Below, in pieces: positions 7,061 through 13,009 of a stretch of 13,009 nt of DNA. The notes under the pieces are model-generated. The model was not told the origin of the DNA, did no database searches, and saw only the letters and a list, made by a program, of their open reading frames with translations. The stretch is from CAZGUG01 sp964625335 (GTDB lineage: Bacteria; Bacillota; Clostridia; Ch29): positions 1 to 13,009 of the forward strand of contig CAZVBE010000038.1 in NCBI GenBank assembly GCA_964625335.1. Direction: 5' to 3'. Numbering within the stretch: position 1 is the first letter of the stretch; the number at the start of each line of letters is the position of its first letter. The position numbers and the translations under genes are program-made.

Positions 7061-7945
7061 ATGACCGTGAAGGAAATAAAAATAGGAGACCTCGTCGCAA
7101 GAAAATCCTATAACTGCGATACTCTTTTCAAAGTCGTAGAGATAATTAACCAATCCAGCAAGGAAAGGGTTTATATATTAAAGGGAGTAAATATGAGAAT
7201 AATGGTGGACGCTCCCGAGGCGGACCTGACGGTACAGACAGACAAGGACCTGCGCAAGTTCGAAAAATCCAACCGTGAAATCGTCAGCAAACGGATAGGA
7301 AGTGTTGTGGGCTCGCAGAAGTCAAAAACCAACCCAAGGGGTATAAGAAGCGTTTTTTTATATAGAAACAGAAATTCCTTCGGCAGACCGGGTAAAATCC
7401 TGCATCTGGACGGGGACAGGGATTACCTGGATATGTGCATGGAGGCCTATAGGGAGATGGGTCTTAACGCCCAGGGCAGGTATATGCCGGAAAGCCAGCA
7501 GCCCAAAGGCGTAACGGATATGCTTAAAGAGCATCTTCCGGACATACTTGTGCTGACAGGCCACGATTCCGTTGAAAAGAATAAGGACATTAACGATATC
7601 AATCATTACAGAAATTCAAAATATTATGCTGCCGCTGTCAGGGAAGCGAGAAGGTTCGAACCTTCCTACGATGACCTAGTTATATTTGCAGGGGCCTGCC
7701 AGTCCCATTTTGAAGCAATTCTTGACGCCGGGGCAAACTATGCCAGTTCTCCCGACAGGGTTCTGATACACGCACTCGACCCTGTTCTTGTGTGCGAAAA
7801 GATTGCCTATTCCAATGTTGACACTTTTATTTCGGTGGAGGAACTGGTTTCCAAAACCATAACCGGTATTGAAGGAATTGGGGGCTTGCAAACAAGGGGC
7901 AAATACAGAGAAGGTTTGTCCGGTTCTGTTAAGGGTAAAGGGTAG
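7061..7945 (+). CDS. yabG: sporulation-specific protease YabG
   Basis: YabG is a cysteine-type protease (MEROPS U57) made in the mother cell. It trims spore coat proteins and, in clostridia, germination factors such as the Csp and SleC precursors. The 294-residue product matches the family along its length: an N-terminal SH3-like segment with KIGDLVARKSY and YILKGVNMRIMVDAPEADL, a central GKILHLDGDRDYL block, LTGHDS with the likely catalytic His168, and FAGACQSHFEAILDAGANYASSP with the likely nucleophile Cys213. The ATG has GGGAGGG immediately upstream. A predicted sigma-K promoter precedes it, and a SpoIID/amidase fusion starts 13 nt after its stop, so the two are probably one late sporulation operon. 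In Bacillus yabG also sits between ksgA and veg. Confidence 0.96.
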   Translation: MTVKEIKIGDLVARKSYNCDTLFKVVEIINQSSKERVYILKGVNMRIMVDAPEADLTVQTDKDLRKFEKSNREIVSKRIGSVVGSQKSKTNPRGIRSVFLYRNRNSFGRPGKILHLDGDRDYLDMCMEAYREMGLNAQGRYMPESQQPKGVTDMLKEHLPDILVLTGHDSVEKNKDINDINHYRNSKYYAAAVREARRFEPSYDDLVIFAGACQSHFEAILDAGANYASSPDRVLIHALDPVLVCEKIAYSNVDTFISVEELVSKTITGIEGIGGLQTRGKYREGLSGSVKGKG

Positions 7946-7958
7946 AGGGGGTAGGGGG

Positions 7959-9398
7959 TTGAAAGAATACAGTGATATTAATGTAAGGGTGTATATAGAC
8001 AGTGAAAACAAGTGTGTTATTAAGCCTCTGGAAACCCTTGTATCGGAAATCCTGCCTTCTCAGATATCGGTGGAGTTTGACGATGAGGCGTTAAGGGCTC
8101 AGGCGGTTCTTATCCGGACCAACATAGTCAGGCAGCAGGCGGTTTACGATGGCAGGGGCTGCGAGCTGCACCCGGATGCAGATATATGTGATTCCGGCCA
8201 CTGCATTGAGTGGCTGCCCCGTGAACAGGCGGAAAAAAACTGGGGGGATAAAAAAGGTCTGTTTTGGGCAAAAATAATAACAGCGGTTGAAGATACCCGC
8301 GGAGAAATAGTTGTTGTAAACAACAGGCCAATCATAGCCCGTTATCACCCATGCTGCGGTGGTGCTACCGAGAACTCCGAAAACATAATAGGCAACAGGG
8401 TGGTCTATCTGAGAAAGGTGCTGTGCAGATATTGCAGAGGTTCGGTTTACTGGGAGCAGCACAAAGATATTACCGTTGAAGAGATAGAGCGGAATCTGGG
8501 AATAAAGGCGGAGGCTATAAATCCTGTTAAGGGCTCTGCCATCGACGGGCTAATAGATGAGATTGACAGGGATAATGAAGGCAGAATAAAAAGTATAAGA
8601 ATAGGCGGTAAGCTTTTTAAGGGCACGGAGGTAAGAGATCTTCTGGGCTTGAATTCAACCCGGTTTGGATGGAAACCGACGGCCTTGAAGTTTTTCACCG
8701 GCGGTAAGGGCCATGGTCTGGGAATGTGTCAATATGGCGCTGCTGCTATGGCAGCGGAAGGCAGCAGTTACAGGGATATAATAAATTACTATTTTACCGG
8801 GGTGGAAATAGGTCCAATAATAGCATCCCATGAGGACATGCCACTGGTGGGAAAAATATTTGTGATTGACCCCGGACACGGGGGCGACAGCAGTGACAAT
8901 ACAGGCCCCGGGGGCCTGCGGGAAAAGGATGTTAATCTGGATATTGCCCGGCGGCTGGAGGAACTGCTCAATAAAGCCGGAGCGAAAGTGTATATGACCA
9001 GGCGGGAGGACACTAGAGTTTTGCTTTCGGACAGGACGGATATGGCGAACAGAATTCGGCCGCATTTTTTTATCAGTATCCATCAGAATGCCTTTTTCAA
9101 CCCTTCTGTTTCGGGGACTGAAATATATTACTATAATGGAGATGCGGACGGCCAAAGGCTTGGAAAGCTTATAATGGAACAGCTTGAGAAGGAAGTCAGT
9201 ACAACCGACAGGGGAGTTAAAACAGCAAACTTCTACATCCTCAGGGAAGCGAAGGTCAGGTCTGTTCAATTGGAGTTGTTTCACATAACCAACCCCCGGG
9301 AAGAAGAAAGGTTGAAATCAGGGAAGTTTATAGACCGCGTGGCGGCGGCAATTTTTAATGGTGTGTTAAATTTCTATAAAAACCAACCTGGTAAATAA
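7959..9398 (+). CDS. fusion of a SpoIID/LytB-fold domain and an N-acetylmuramoyl-L-alanine amidase (amidase_3)
   Basis: The 479-residue product starts at TTG 7959, chosen because a G-rich ribosome binding site (about 7945-7957) directly precedes it; the only longer in-frame start (7869) lies inside yabG. Residues about 7-285 are a SpoIID fold: LETLVSEILPSQIS (24-37), the EALRAQAV helix (43-50), a zinc-like H71/C77/H81/C82 cluster, CCGGATE (132-138) and KGHGLGMCQYGA (250-261). Aligned without gaps to remembered SpoIID (LEEYVKGVVASEMP), the catalytic Glu of SEMP is replaced by Gln35. Residues about 298-474 are amidase_3 with zinc ligands His307 (DPGHGG), Glu322 (REKD) and His375 (SIHQNA), and catalytic Glu439 (QLELFHITN). 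There is no signal peptide or membrane segment. The amidase should cleave the glycan-peptide bond of peptidoglycan; the SpoIID half may bind glycan. CwlC-like mother-cell amidases also lack classical signals. Confidence 0.9.
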   Translation: MKEYSDINVRVYIDSENKCVIKPLETLVSEILPSQISVEFDDEALRAQAVLIRTNIVRQQAVYDGRGCELHPDADICDSGHCIEWLPREQAEKNWGDKKGLFWAKIITAVEDTRGEIVVVNNRPIIARYHPCCGGATENSENIIGNRVVYLRKVLCRYCRGSVYWEQHKDITVEEIERNLGIKAEAINPVKGSAIDGLIDEIDRDNEGRIKSIRIGGKLFKGTEVRDLLGLNSTRFGWKPTALKFFTGGKGHGLGMCQYGAAAMAAEGSSYRDIINYYFTGVEIGPIIASHEDMPLVGKIFVIDPGHGGDSSDNTGPGGLREKDVNLDIARRLEELLNKAGAKVYMTRREDTRVLLSDRTDMANRIRPHFFISIHQNAFFNPSVSGTEIYYYNGDADGQRLGKLIMEQLEKEVSTTDRGVKTANFYILREAKVRSVQLELFHITNPREEERLKSGKFIDRVAAAIFNGVLNFYKNQPGK

Positions 9399-9433
9399 CA
9401 TCGAAGGACATATAAAATTAGCACATTTTGTAT

Positions 9434-9463
9434 TTGACAAGTGCTTGTATAAATTGGTACAAT
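9434..9463 (+). promoter_or_regulatory. sigma-A promoter of veg
   Basis: Perfect TTGACA (9434-9439) and TACAAT (9458-9463), separated by 18 nt, followed by AAACTT. The B. subtilis veg promoter, as I recall it, has the same TTGACA and TACAAT hexamers and is one of the strongest vegetative promoters. The predicted start near 9470 leaves a leader of about 68 nt. Confidence 0.88.
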
Positions 9464-9537
9464 AAACTTTTTGATTTTTCTTAGATTTTATGGTAAAATA
9501 TTGTTAGTAAAGGCAAGCAAGAAAGAGGTGAAACCGG

Positions 9538-9804
9538 GTGCGGGTGAATAATTCCCTCGACAGGATTAAAAAGGATATTGAGACCTGTGTCGGAGAAAAG
9601 GTGAGATTAAAAGCCAATAAGGGCAGGAAAAAAACCTTTATTAAGGAAGGCATACTTGAGTCCACTTACCCATCCATATTCGTTGTGAAAATTCTTACCG
9701 ACCAGGATTCCATAAGAAGGGTTTCCTACAGCTATTCAGATATTCTTACAGAAACCGTTGAATTGACCATCTGCAATGAAAATAGAAGAATCAAATGCAG
9801 TTAA
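9538..9804 (+). CDS. veg: Veg protein
   Basis: The 88-residue product matches the small, highly expressed Veg family (DUF1021) of Firmicutes. Visible signatures are the opening helix SLDRIKKDIETCVGEKVRLKAN, the basic KGRKK turn, a GILESTYPSIFVV strand and the VSYSYSDILTETVEL block. In B. subtilis Veg stimulates biofilm matrix gene expression and affects spore outgrowth; its biochemical activity is not established. The GTG at 9538 is preferred over a second in-frame GTG at 9544 because AGAGGTG ends 7 nt before the first. It follows the SpoIID/amidase gene after a 139-nt gap holding its own vegetative promoter, so it should be expressed independently. The position after yabG is conserved in Bacilli. 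Confidence 0.95.
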   Translation: MRVNNSLDRIKKDIETCVGEKVRLKANKGRKKTFIKEGILESTYPSIFVVKILTDQDSIRRVSYSYSDILTETVELTICNENRRIKCS

Positions 9805-9814
9805 AGACATAAAT

Positions 9815-9841
9815 AGCGGCGGACAGCCGCTTTTGTTATTT
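9815..9841 (+). terminator. intrinsic terminator of veg
   Basis: AGCGGC (9815-9820), a 5-nt loop and GCCGCT (9826-9831) are followed by TTTGTTATTT, starting 10 nt after the veg stop codon. It isolates veg from the arginine genes. Confidence 0.88.
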
Positions 9842-9911
9842 AGCGCCGACAAAATTTTTTATACAAATATTTAGCATATATTTAATACCTCTGCCTGGAT
9901 AAAAACTTCAA

Positions 9912-9964
9912 ACCGGCGGGGATTTTTGTGCTTTATTACAGGCTTCCGGCCTAAGGGGGCCGGT
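9912..9964 (+). other. two competing GC-rich stems in the veg-arcA intergenic region
   Basis: The region 9842-9994 contains no gene I can support. GGCCGG (9958-9963) can pair with CCGGCC (9946-9951) across a 6-nt loop, or most of it with the more distant ACCGGC (9912-9917, pairing to 9959-9964). The two pairings exclude each other. The element is upstream of the predicted arcA promoter, so it would only be transcribed by read-through or from an unseen promoter. It could be part of a small RNA, or chance. Confidence 0.3.
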
Positions 9965-9994
9965 GGGCTGTTTCGCAGTGATTTGTACGGAGTT

Positions 9995-10012
9995 GGTGAA
10001 TGATTATTCAGT
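9995..10012 (+). promoter_or_regulatory. ARG box (ArgR/AhrC operator)
   Basis: The core TGAATGATTATTCA (9997-10010) is a perfect palindromic match to the ARG-box consensus TGAATwwwwATTCA, with one G in the central four. It lies 49 nt upstream of the predicted -35 of the arcA promoter. ArgR/AhrC binds with arginine as co-effector; boxes upstream of a promoter in catabolic operons usually mark activation. Confidence 0.85.
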
Positions 10013-10061
10013 AAAATAGAAAATTACGTAAAATATGTAAACCTATAGAAAACCATCCTTC

Positions 10062-10090
10062 TTGTATTAAAAAAATAAAGATAATATACT
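10062..10090 (+). promoter_or_regulatory. sigma-A promoter of the arcA-argF operon
   Basis: TTGTAT (10062-10067) and TATACT (10085-10090) are separated by 17 nt. The predicted start near 10097 gives a leader of about 60 nt before the arcA GTG. The imperfect -35 fits a promoter that needs an activator such as ArgR at the upstream ARG box. The leader also holds an imperfect palindrome around 10110-10127. Confidence 0.65.
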
Positions 10091-10156
10091 AATATTGTCG
10101 ACTATAACAGAAAACACTATCAGTGGTTACATATCCTTAATAAGGAGTGATGGATT

Positions 10157-11389
10157 GTGCCTATTAATAACGGTATCATGGTCAATTCGGAAATAGGTAA
10201 GCTAAAGGCGGTTATTATGCACAGACCGGGCAGTGAGCTTGAAAGGCTTACTCCGGAATATCTTGCGGAGATGCTGTTTGATGATATCCCATGGCTTAAA
10301 AAGATGACAGAGGAACACGATGGTTTTGCAGATGCATTAAGAGACAGGGGCGCCCATGTATATTACATTAAGGAGCTCTTGAGGGATGTTCTGGAAACAG
10401 TTGAAGTAAAAACCCAAATGATACGGGAGACGCTGGATTTAAGCGGCATTGAAAACCCCGACCGGAGGGAGGCAATAACCGATTACCTTCAGGGGCTTAC
10501 TACAGACGAGTTTGCCGACAAATTGATTGTGGGTCTTCCCAAATCCGACATAACAGATATAGAAAAGCATTTAAGTCTGGTTGATTATATTAACGAGGAG
10601 TTCCCTTATTATATTAACCCGTTGCCAAATTCGTATTTTACCAGGGATCCGGGGGCTGCAATAGGAAACGGTCTGTCGATAAACACCATGAAAGTGAATG
10701 CCAGAAAACGGGAAGCGCTGCTGTTGAAATATTTTTATAAATATCACCCAATATTTAATGCCAAGCCCACTCCCCTTTGGTATAATTATAATAATAAATA
10801 CAGTTTAGAGGGAGGGGATATCCTCGTGCTCAGCAGAGAAGTTCTCGCGATAGGGTGCAGCGAGAGGACTTCTGCCCAGGGCATTGAGCTGCTTTGCAGG
10901 AATCTTTTCGAAGGAATAGAAGAGTTAGACCACATATTGGTTATACTGATTCCCCATATCAGGGCCTTCATGCATCTGGATACCGTCTTTACAATGGTTG
11001 ACCATGATAAGTTTACCATATATCCGGGGGTGGAGGAGCATGTCAAGGTGTTTAAAGTAACCAGAGACAGCAAACCCTACAGCCTGCATGTGGATGCCGA
11101 GGATAATCTTACGCAGGCAATCAAAAAATCCCTCAAACTTCCCGCCATCAAACTGATTAAGAGCGGAGGGGGAGATGAAATAACCGCCGCAAGGGAGCAG
11201 TGGAACGACAGCACAAATACTTTGGCGATAGCTCCCGGGGTCGTTATAACCTACAACCGAAACGAAGCCTCAAATGAAGTCCTCAGGAAGAATGGAATAG
11301 AGGTGGTTGAGATTGACGGACAGGAACTGGTCAGAGGACGGGGAGGCCCCAGATGCATGACCATGCCAATTGTCCGGGAAGAGCTATAA
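10157..11389 (+). CDS. arcA: arginine deiminase
   Basis: ArcA hydrolyses L-arginine to L-citrulline and ammonia in the cytoplasm, the first step of the arginine deiminase pathway that yields ATP anaerobically. The 410-residue length is standard. Guanidino-modifying enzyme motifs are visible: FTRDPG, EGGDIL, HLDTVFTMVD with the catalytic His, and GRGGPRCMTMP with the nucleophile Cys400. The GTG at 10157 is chosen because AAGGAG lies 9 nt upstream and MVNSEIGKLKAVIMHRPG follows in normal register. An ATG at 10150, out of frame, is only 2 nt from that site and encodes a five-codon frame overlapping the start. argF begins 14 nt after the stop. A perfect ARG box and a sigma-A promoter lie upstream, so the operon is probably induced by arginine through ArgR. 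Confidence 0.97.
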   Translation: MPINNGIMVNSEIGKLKAVIMHRPGSELERLTPEYLAEMLFDDIPWLKKMTEEHDGFADALRDRGAHVYYIKELLRDVLETVEVKTQMIRETLDLSGIENPDRREAITDYLQGLTTDEFADKLIVGLPKSDITDIEKHLSLVDYINEEFPYYINPLPNSYFTRDPGAAIGNGLSINTMKVNARKREALLLKYFYKYHPIFNAKPTPLWYNYNNKYSLEGGDILVLSREVLAIGCSERTSAQGIELLCRNLFEGIEELDHILVILIPHIRAFMHLDTVFTMVDHDKFTIYPGVEEHVKVFKVTRDSKPYSLHVDAEDNLTQAIKKSLKLPAIKLIKSGGGDEITAAREQWNDSTNTLAIAPGVVITYNRNEASNEVLRKNGIEVVEIDGQELVRGRGGPRCMTMPIVREEL

Positions 11390-11403
11390 AGGAGGATGTA
11401 TAA

Positions 11404-12393
11404 ATGCCGTTTAATCTTAAAGGAAGAAGTTTATTGACGCTCAGGGATTTTACCCCGCAGGAGATAGAGCATCTGCTGGGTTTGTCCGAAGAGCTGAAAA
11501 AAGCGAAATACATAGGAACAGAAACAAAAAACCTTAGTGGGAAGAATATTGCCCTTATCTTTGAGAAGCCCTCTACCAGGACCCGCTGCGCCTTTGTTGT
11601 GGCGTGTGTTGACCAGGGCGCCCACGGCGAATACCTGGGCAGGGGGGATATCCAGCTTGGCAAGAAGGAATCCGTTGAAGATACTGCCAAGGTGTTGGGC
11701 AGGATGTTTGACGGTATTCAGTTTAGGGGTTATAAGCACGAGACTGTCGAACTTTTGGCGCAGCACTCGGGGGTGCCGGTATGGAACGGGCTTACGGACC
11801 TTTATCATCCTACCCAGATATTGGCCGACTTCCTTACGATAAAAGAGCATAAGGGGTATCTAAAGGGTGTTTCCTTTGCGTACGCGGGCGACGGCAGGAA
11901 CAATGTAGCCAACTCGCTGATGATAGGAGCGGCAAAGATGGGTCTGGACTACAGGGTGGTGTCGCCTAGGGAGCTGTTCCCTTCGGAGGAACTGGTGACT
12001 TATTGCAAACAGGTGGCATCCGAAACCGGTGCTTCCATTACCGTTACCGATGATGTAAGGTCCGGCGTACAAGGCTGTGATGCACTTTATACAGATGTAT
12101 GGGTATCCATGGGGGAAGAGGAATACTTTGATGAGAGGATAAAACTTCTCAGAAGCTATCAGGTGAATATGGATATGATAAGGGCTACGGGTAAGGAAGA
12201 CTGCATCTTCCTGCACTGCCTGCCTGCCTTCCATGATATGAATACAGGTACCGGCAAGGAAATCTCTGAAAAATACGGATTAAAGGAAATGGAAGTAACC
12301 GACGAGGTGTTTAGAAGCAAGCATTCGGTTGTATTTGATGAGGCGGAAAACAGGGTTCATACCATAAAAGCGGTAATGGCAGCCACCCTGTAG
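11404..12393 (+). CDS. argF: ornithine carbamoyltransferase, probably catabolic (ArcB role)
   Basis: The enzyme interconverts ornithine plus carbamoyl phosphate with citrulline plus phosphate. Next to arcA it most likely runs in the catabolic direction, making carbamoyl phosphate for carbamate kinase. The 329-residue product has the carbamoyl-phosphate loop STRTR (57-61), HPTQ (135-138), the AYAGDGRNNVANSL strand, DVWVSMGE, and the ornithine-binding HCLPAF near 271-276, so it is an ornithine rather than aspartate transferase. AAAGGAGG lies 7 nt before the ATG, and the 14-nt gap to arcA indicates one operon. Carbamate kinase (arcC) and the arginine/ornithine antiporter (arcD) are not in the window and must lie elsewhere if the pathway is complete. 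Sequence alone does not separate ArcB from anabolic ArgF. Confidence 0.96.
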   Translation: MPFNLKGRSLLTLRDFTPQEIEHLLGLSEELKKAKYIGTETKNLSGKNIALIFEKPSTRTRCAFVVACVDQGAHGEYLGRGDIQLGKKESVEDTAKVLGRMFDGIQFRGYKHETVELLAQHSGVPVWNGLTDLYHPTQILADFLTIKEHKGYLKGVSFAYAGDGRNNVANSLMIGAAKMGLDYRVVSPRELFPSEELVTYCKQVASETGASITVTDDVRSGVQGCDALYTDVWVSMGEEEYFDERIKLLRSYQVNMDMIRATGKEDCIFLHCLPAFHDMNTGTGKEISEKYGLKEMEVTDEVFRSKHSVVFDEAENRVHTIKAVMAATL

Positions 12394-12428
12394 GCCGACA
12401 TGACATAACCCGGGGGTAAAAGTGAGAT

Positions 12429-12479
12429 TAAACCAGCCAAAGGGATGCATTCAGATAATGCATCCCTTTGGCTGGTTTA
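12429..12479. terminator. long perfect inverted repeat, probable bidirectional terminator
   Basis: Twenty-two consecutive bases (12429-12450) are perfectly complementary to 12458-12479, with a 7-nt loop. The stem contains CCAGCCAAAGGG/CCCTTTGGCTGG. It lies 35 nt after the argF stop and 4 nt after the stop of the converging nitroreductase gene. T runs beyond the arms are short on both strands, but the stem is very stable, so it probably ends or protects both transcripts. Confidence 0.75.
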
Positions 12480-12483
12480 CCTT

Positions 12484-12993
12484 TCACCATTGTTCCATAT
12501 GTATTTTGGACTCGTTGTACCTGTCAACAGGCTCTTTGTGCTCATCCTTATGTCCCACAACCACCAGGCCGACAGGTATGATGCCGGATGGCAGGTTCAG
12601 AAGTTCTGCCATTGGTTCCATCAACCCGGGCTCGGGATACAGACCGCACCAAACAGCTCCCAATCCGATACCATGGGCCGCCAGCAGCATATTTTGTATT
12701 GCGGCGGAGCAGTCTTCAACAAGGAAGCCGGTTCTTTTTTGTTCTTTGTTATCCCCACATACAATAATCCCGCAACCGGCCTGGGGCAGCATCTTGGCAT
12801 AGGGGTGAAATTGCGCTATGCTTCTCAGTGTACTATCATCCGTTACTATTACAAAATGCCATGGCTGACGGTTGTGCGCCGACGGGGCCTGAAAGCCAGC
12901 TTTGAACAGGGGTTCCAGGTCCTGCCTGGAAACCGGCTGTCCGGTGTATTTGCGTATGCTTCTGCGGGTAGCTATTGCCTGCAAAATATCCAC
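12484..12993 (-). CDS. nitroreductase family FMN-dependent oxidoreductase
   Basis: This 169-residue protein is a compact member of the nitroreductase superfamily, which binds FMN as a homodimer and reduces nitro, quinone or other substrates with NAD(P)H. The opening AIATRRSIRKYTGQPV, then PSAHNRQPWHFVIV (about 37-50), the AIQNMLLAAHGIGLGAVWCGLY helix (about 98-119) and the closing PVGLVVVGHKDE are typical. The GTG start at 12993 is supported by AAGGAGAGGAAG just upstream, at the very end of the window. Short clostridial members are common and the substrate cannot be predicted. Its own promoter must lie outside the window. It converges on argF across the long hairpin. Confidence 0.93.
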   Translation of the reverse strand: MDILQAIATRRSIRKYTGQPVSRQDLEPLFKAGFQAPSAHNRQPWHFVIVTDDSTLRSIAQFHPYAKMLPQAGCGIIVCGDNKEQKRTGFLVEDCSAAIQNMLLAAHGIGLGAVWCGLYPEPGLMEPMAELLNLPSGIIPVGLVVVGHKDEHKEPVDRYNESKIHMEQW

Positions 12994-13009
12994 TGCACTT
13001 CCTCTCCTT

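Noticed and set aside
7869..7958. Upstream ATG start giving a 30-residue longer SpoIID/amidase protein
   Set aside because: It would begin deep inside yabG with no good ribosome binding site, and the added residues are yabG coding sequence in another frame; TTG 7959 has a strong G-rich site.
9905..9970. Possible c-di-GMP-I (GEMM) riboswitch, suggested by CAAACC and CCGGCCTAAG
   Set aside because: The conserved GGACGCAAAG block between these elements is missing, and the region lies upstream of the predicted arcA promoter, so it would not be in the leader.
10024..10040. TTAC-N9-GTAA inverted repeat as a Crp/Fnr or ArcR site
   Set aside because: The match to TGTGA-N6-TCACA is poor and short inverted repeats are frequent in this AT-rich stretch.

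Overview
The window looks like chromosomal DNA from an endospore-forming member of the Clostridia (Firmicutes). The evidence is strong purine-rich Shine-Dalgarno sequences, several GTG/TTG starts, a yabE-ksgA-yabG-veg backbone as in Bacillus and Clostridium, sporulation genes, and a fermentative arginine deiminase pathway. I cannot name the genus. The assembly is draft: a run of exactly 100 N interrupts one gene.

Layout. 1-2168 (+): a YabE-type wall protein (DUF348, G5 and 3D domains), then the 16S rRNA dimethyltransferase ksgA, with no rnmV between them. 2232-3438 (+): an unrecognised two-domain protein whose 7-residue tandem repeat runs into the N gap. 3482-6659 (-): a chemoreceptor with an apparent sensor domain after its signalling domain, then the Mg2+ channel gene mgtE. 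mgtE is preceded by an M-box riboswitch and an intrinsic terminator. 6995-9398 (+): a sigma-K-like promoter, the sporulation protease yabG, and 13 nt later a SpoIID-fold/amidase_3 fusion enzyme. 9434-9841 (+): veg with a near-consensus vegetative promoter and a terminator. 9842-12393 (+): a regulatory region with a perfect ARG box and a good sigma-A promoter, then arginine deiminase (arcA) and ornithine carbamoyltransferase (argF/arcB). 12429-12993: a long perfect hairpin and, on the minus strand, a short nitroreductase.

How the genes fit together. yabE, yabG, the fusion enzyme and veg belong to the conserved cell-envelope/sporulation neighbourhood around ksgA; the receptor and mgtE appear inserted into it. 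yabG and the fusion probably form a late mother-cell operon. The fusion joins a SpoIID fold, with the expected catalytic Glu replaced by Gln, to an intact zinc amidase and has no signal peptide. It resembles a covalently linked version of the SpoIID/SpoIIP partnership, or a CwlC-like mother-cell lysis enzyme, and is the most interesting item here. arcA-argF form a catabolic operon whose ARG box lies upstream of the promoter, which suggests activation by ArgR/AhrC. Carbamate kinase and the antiporter are not in the window.
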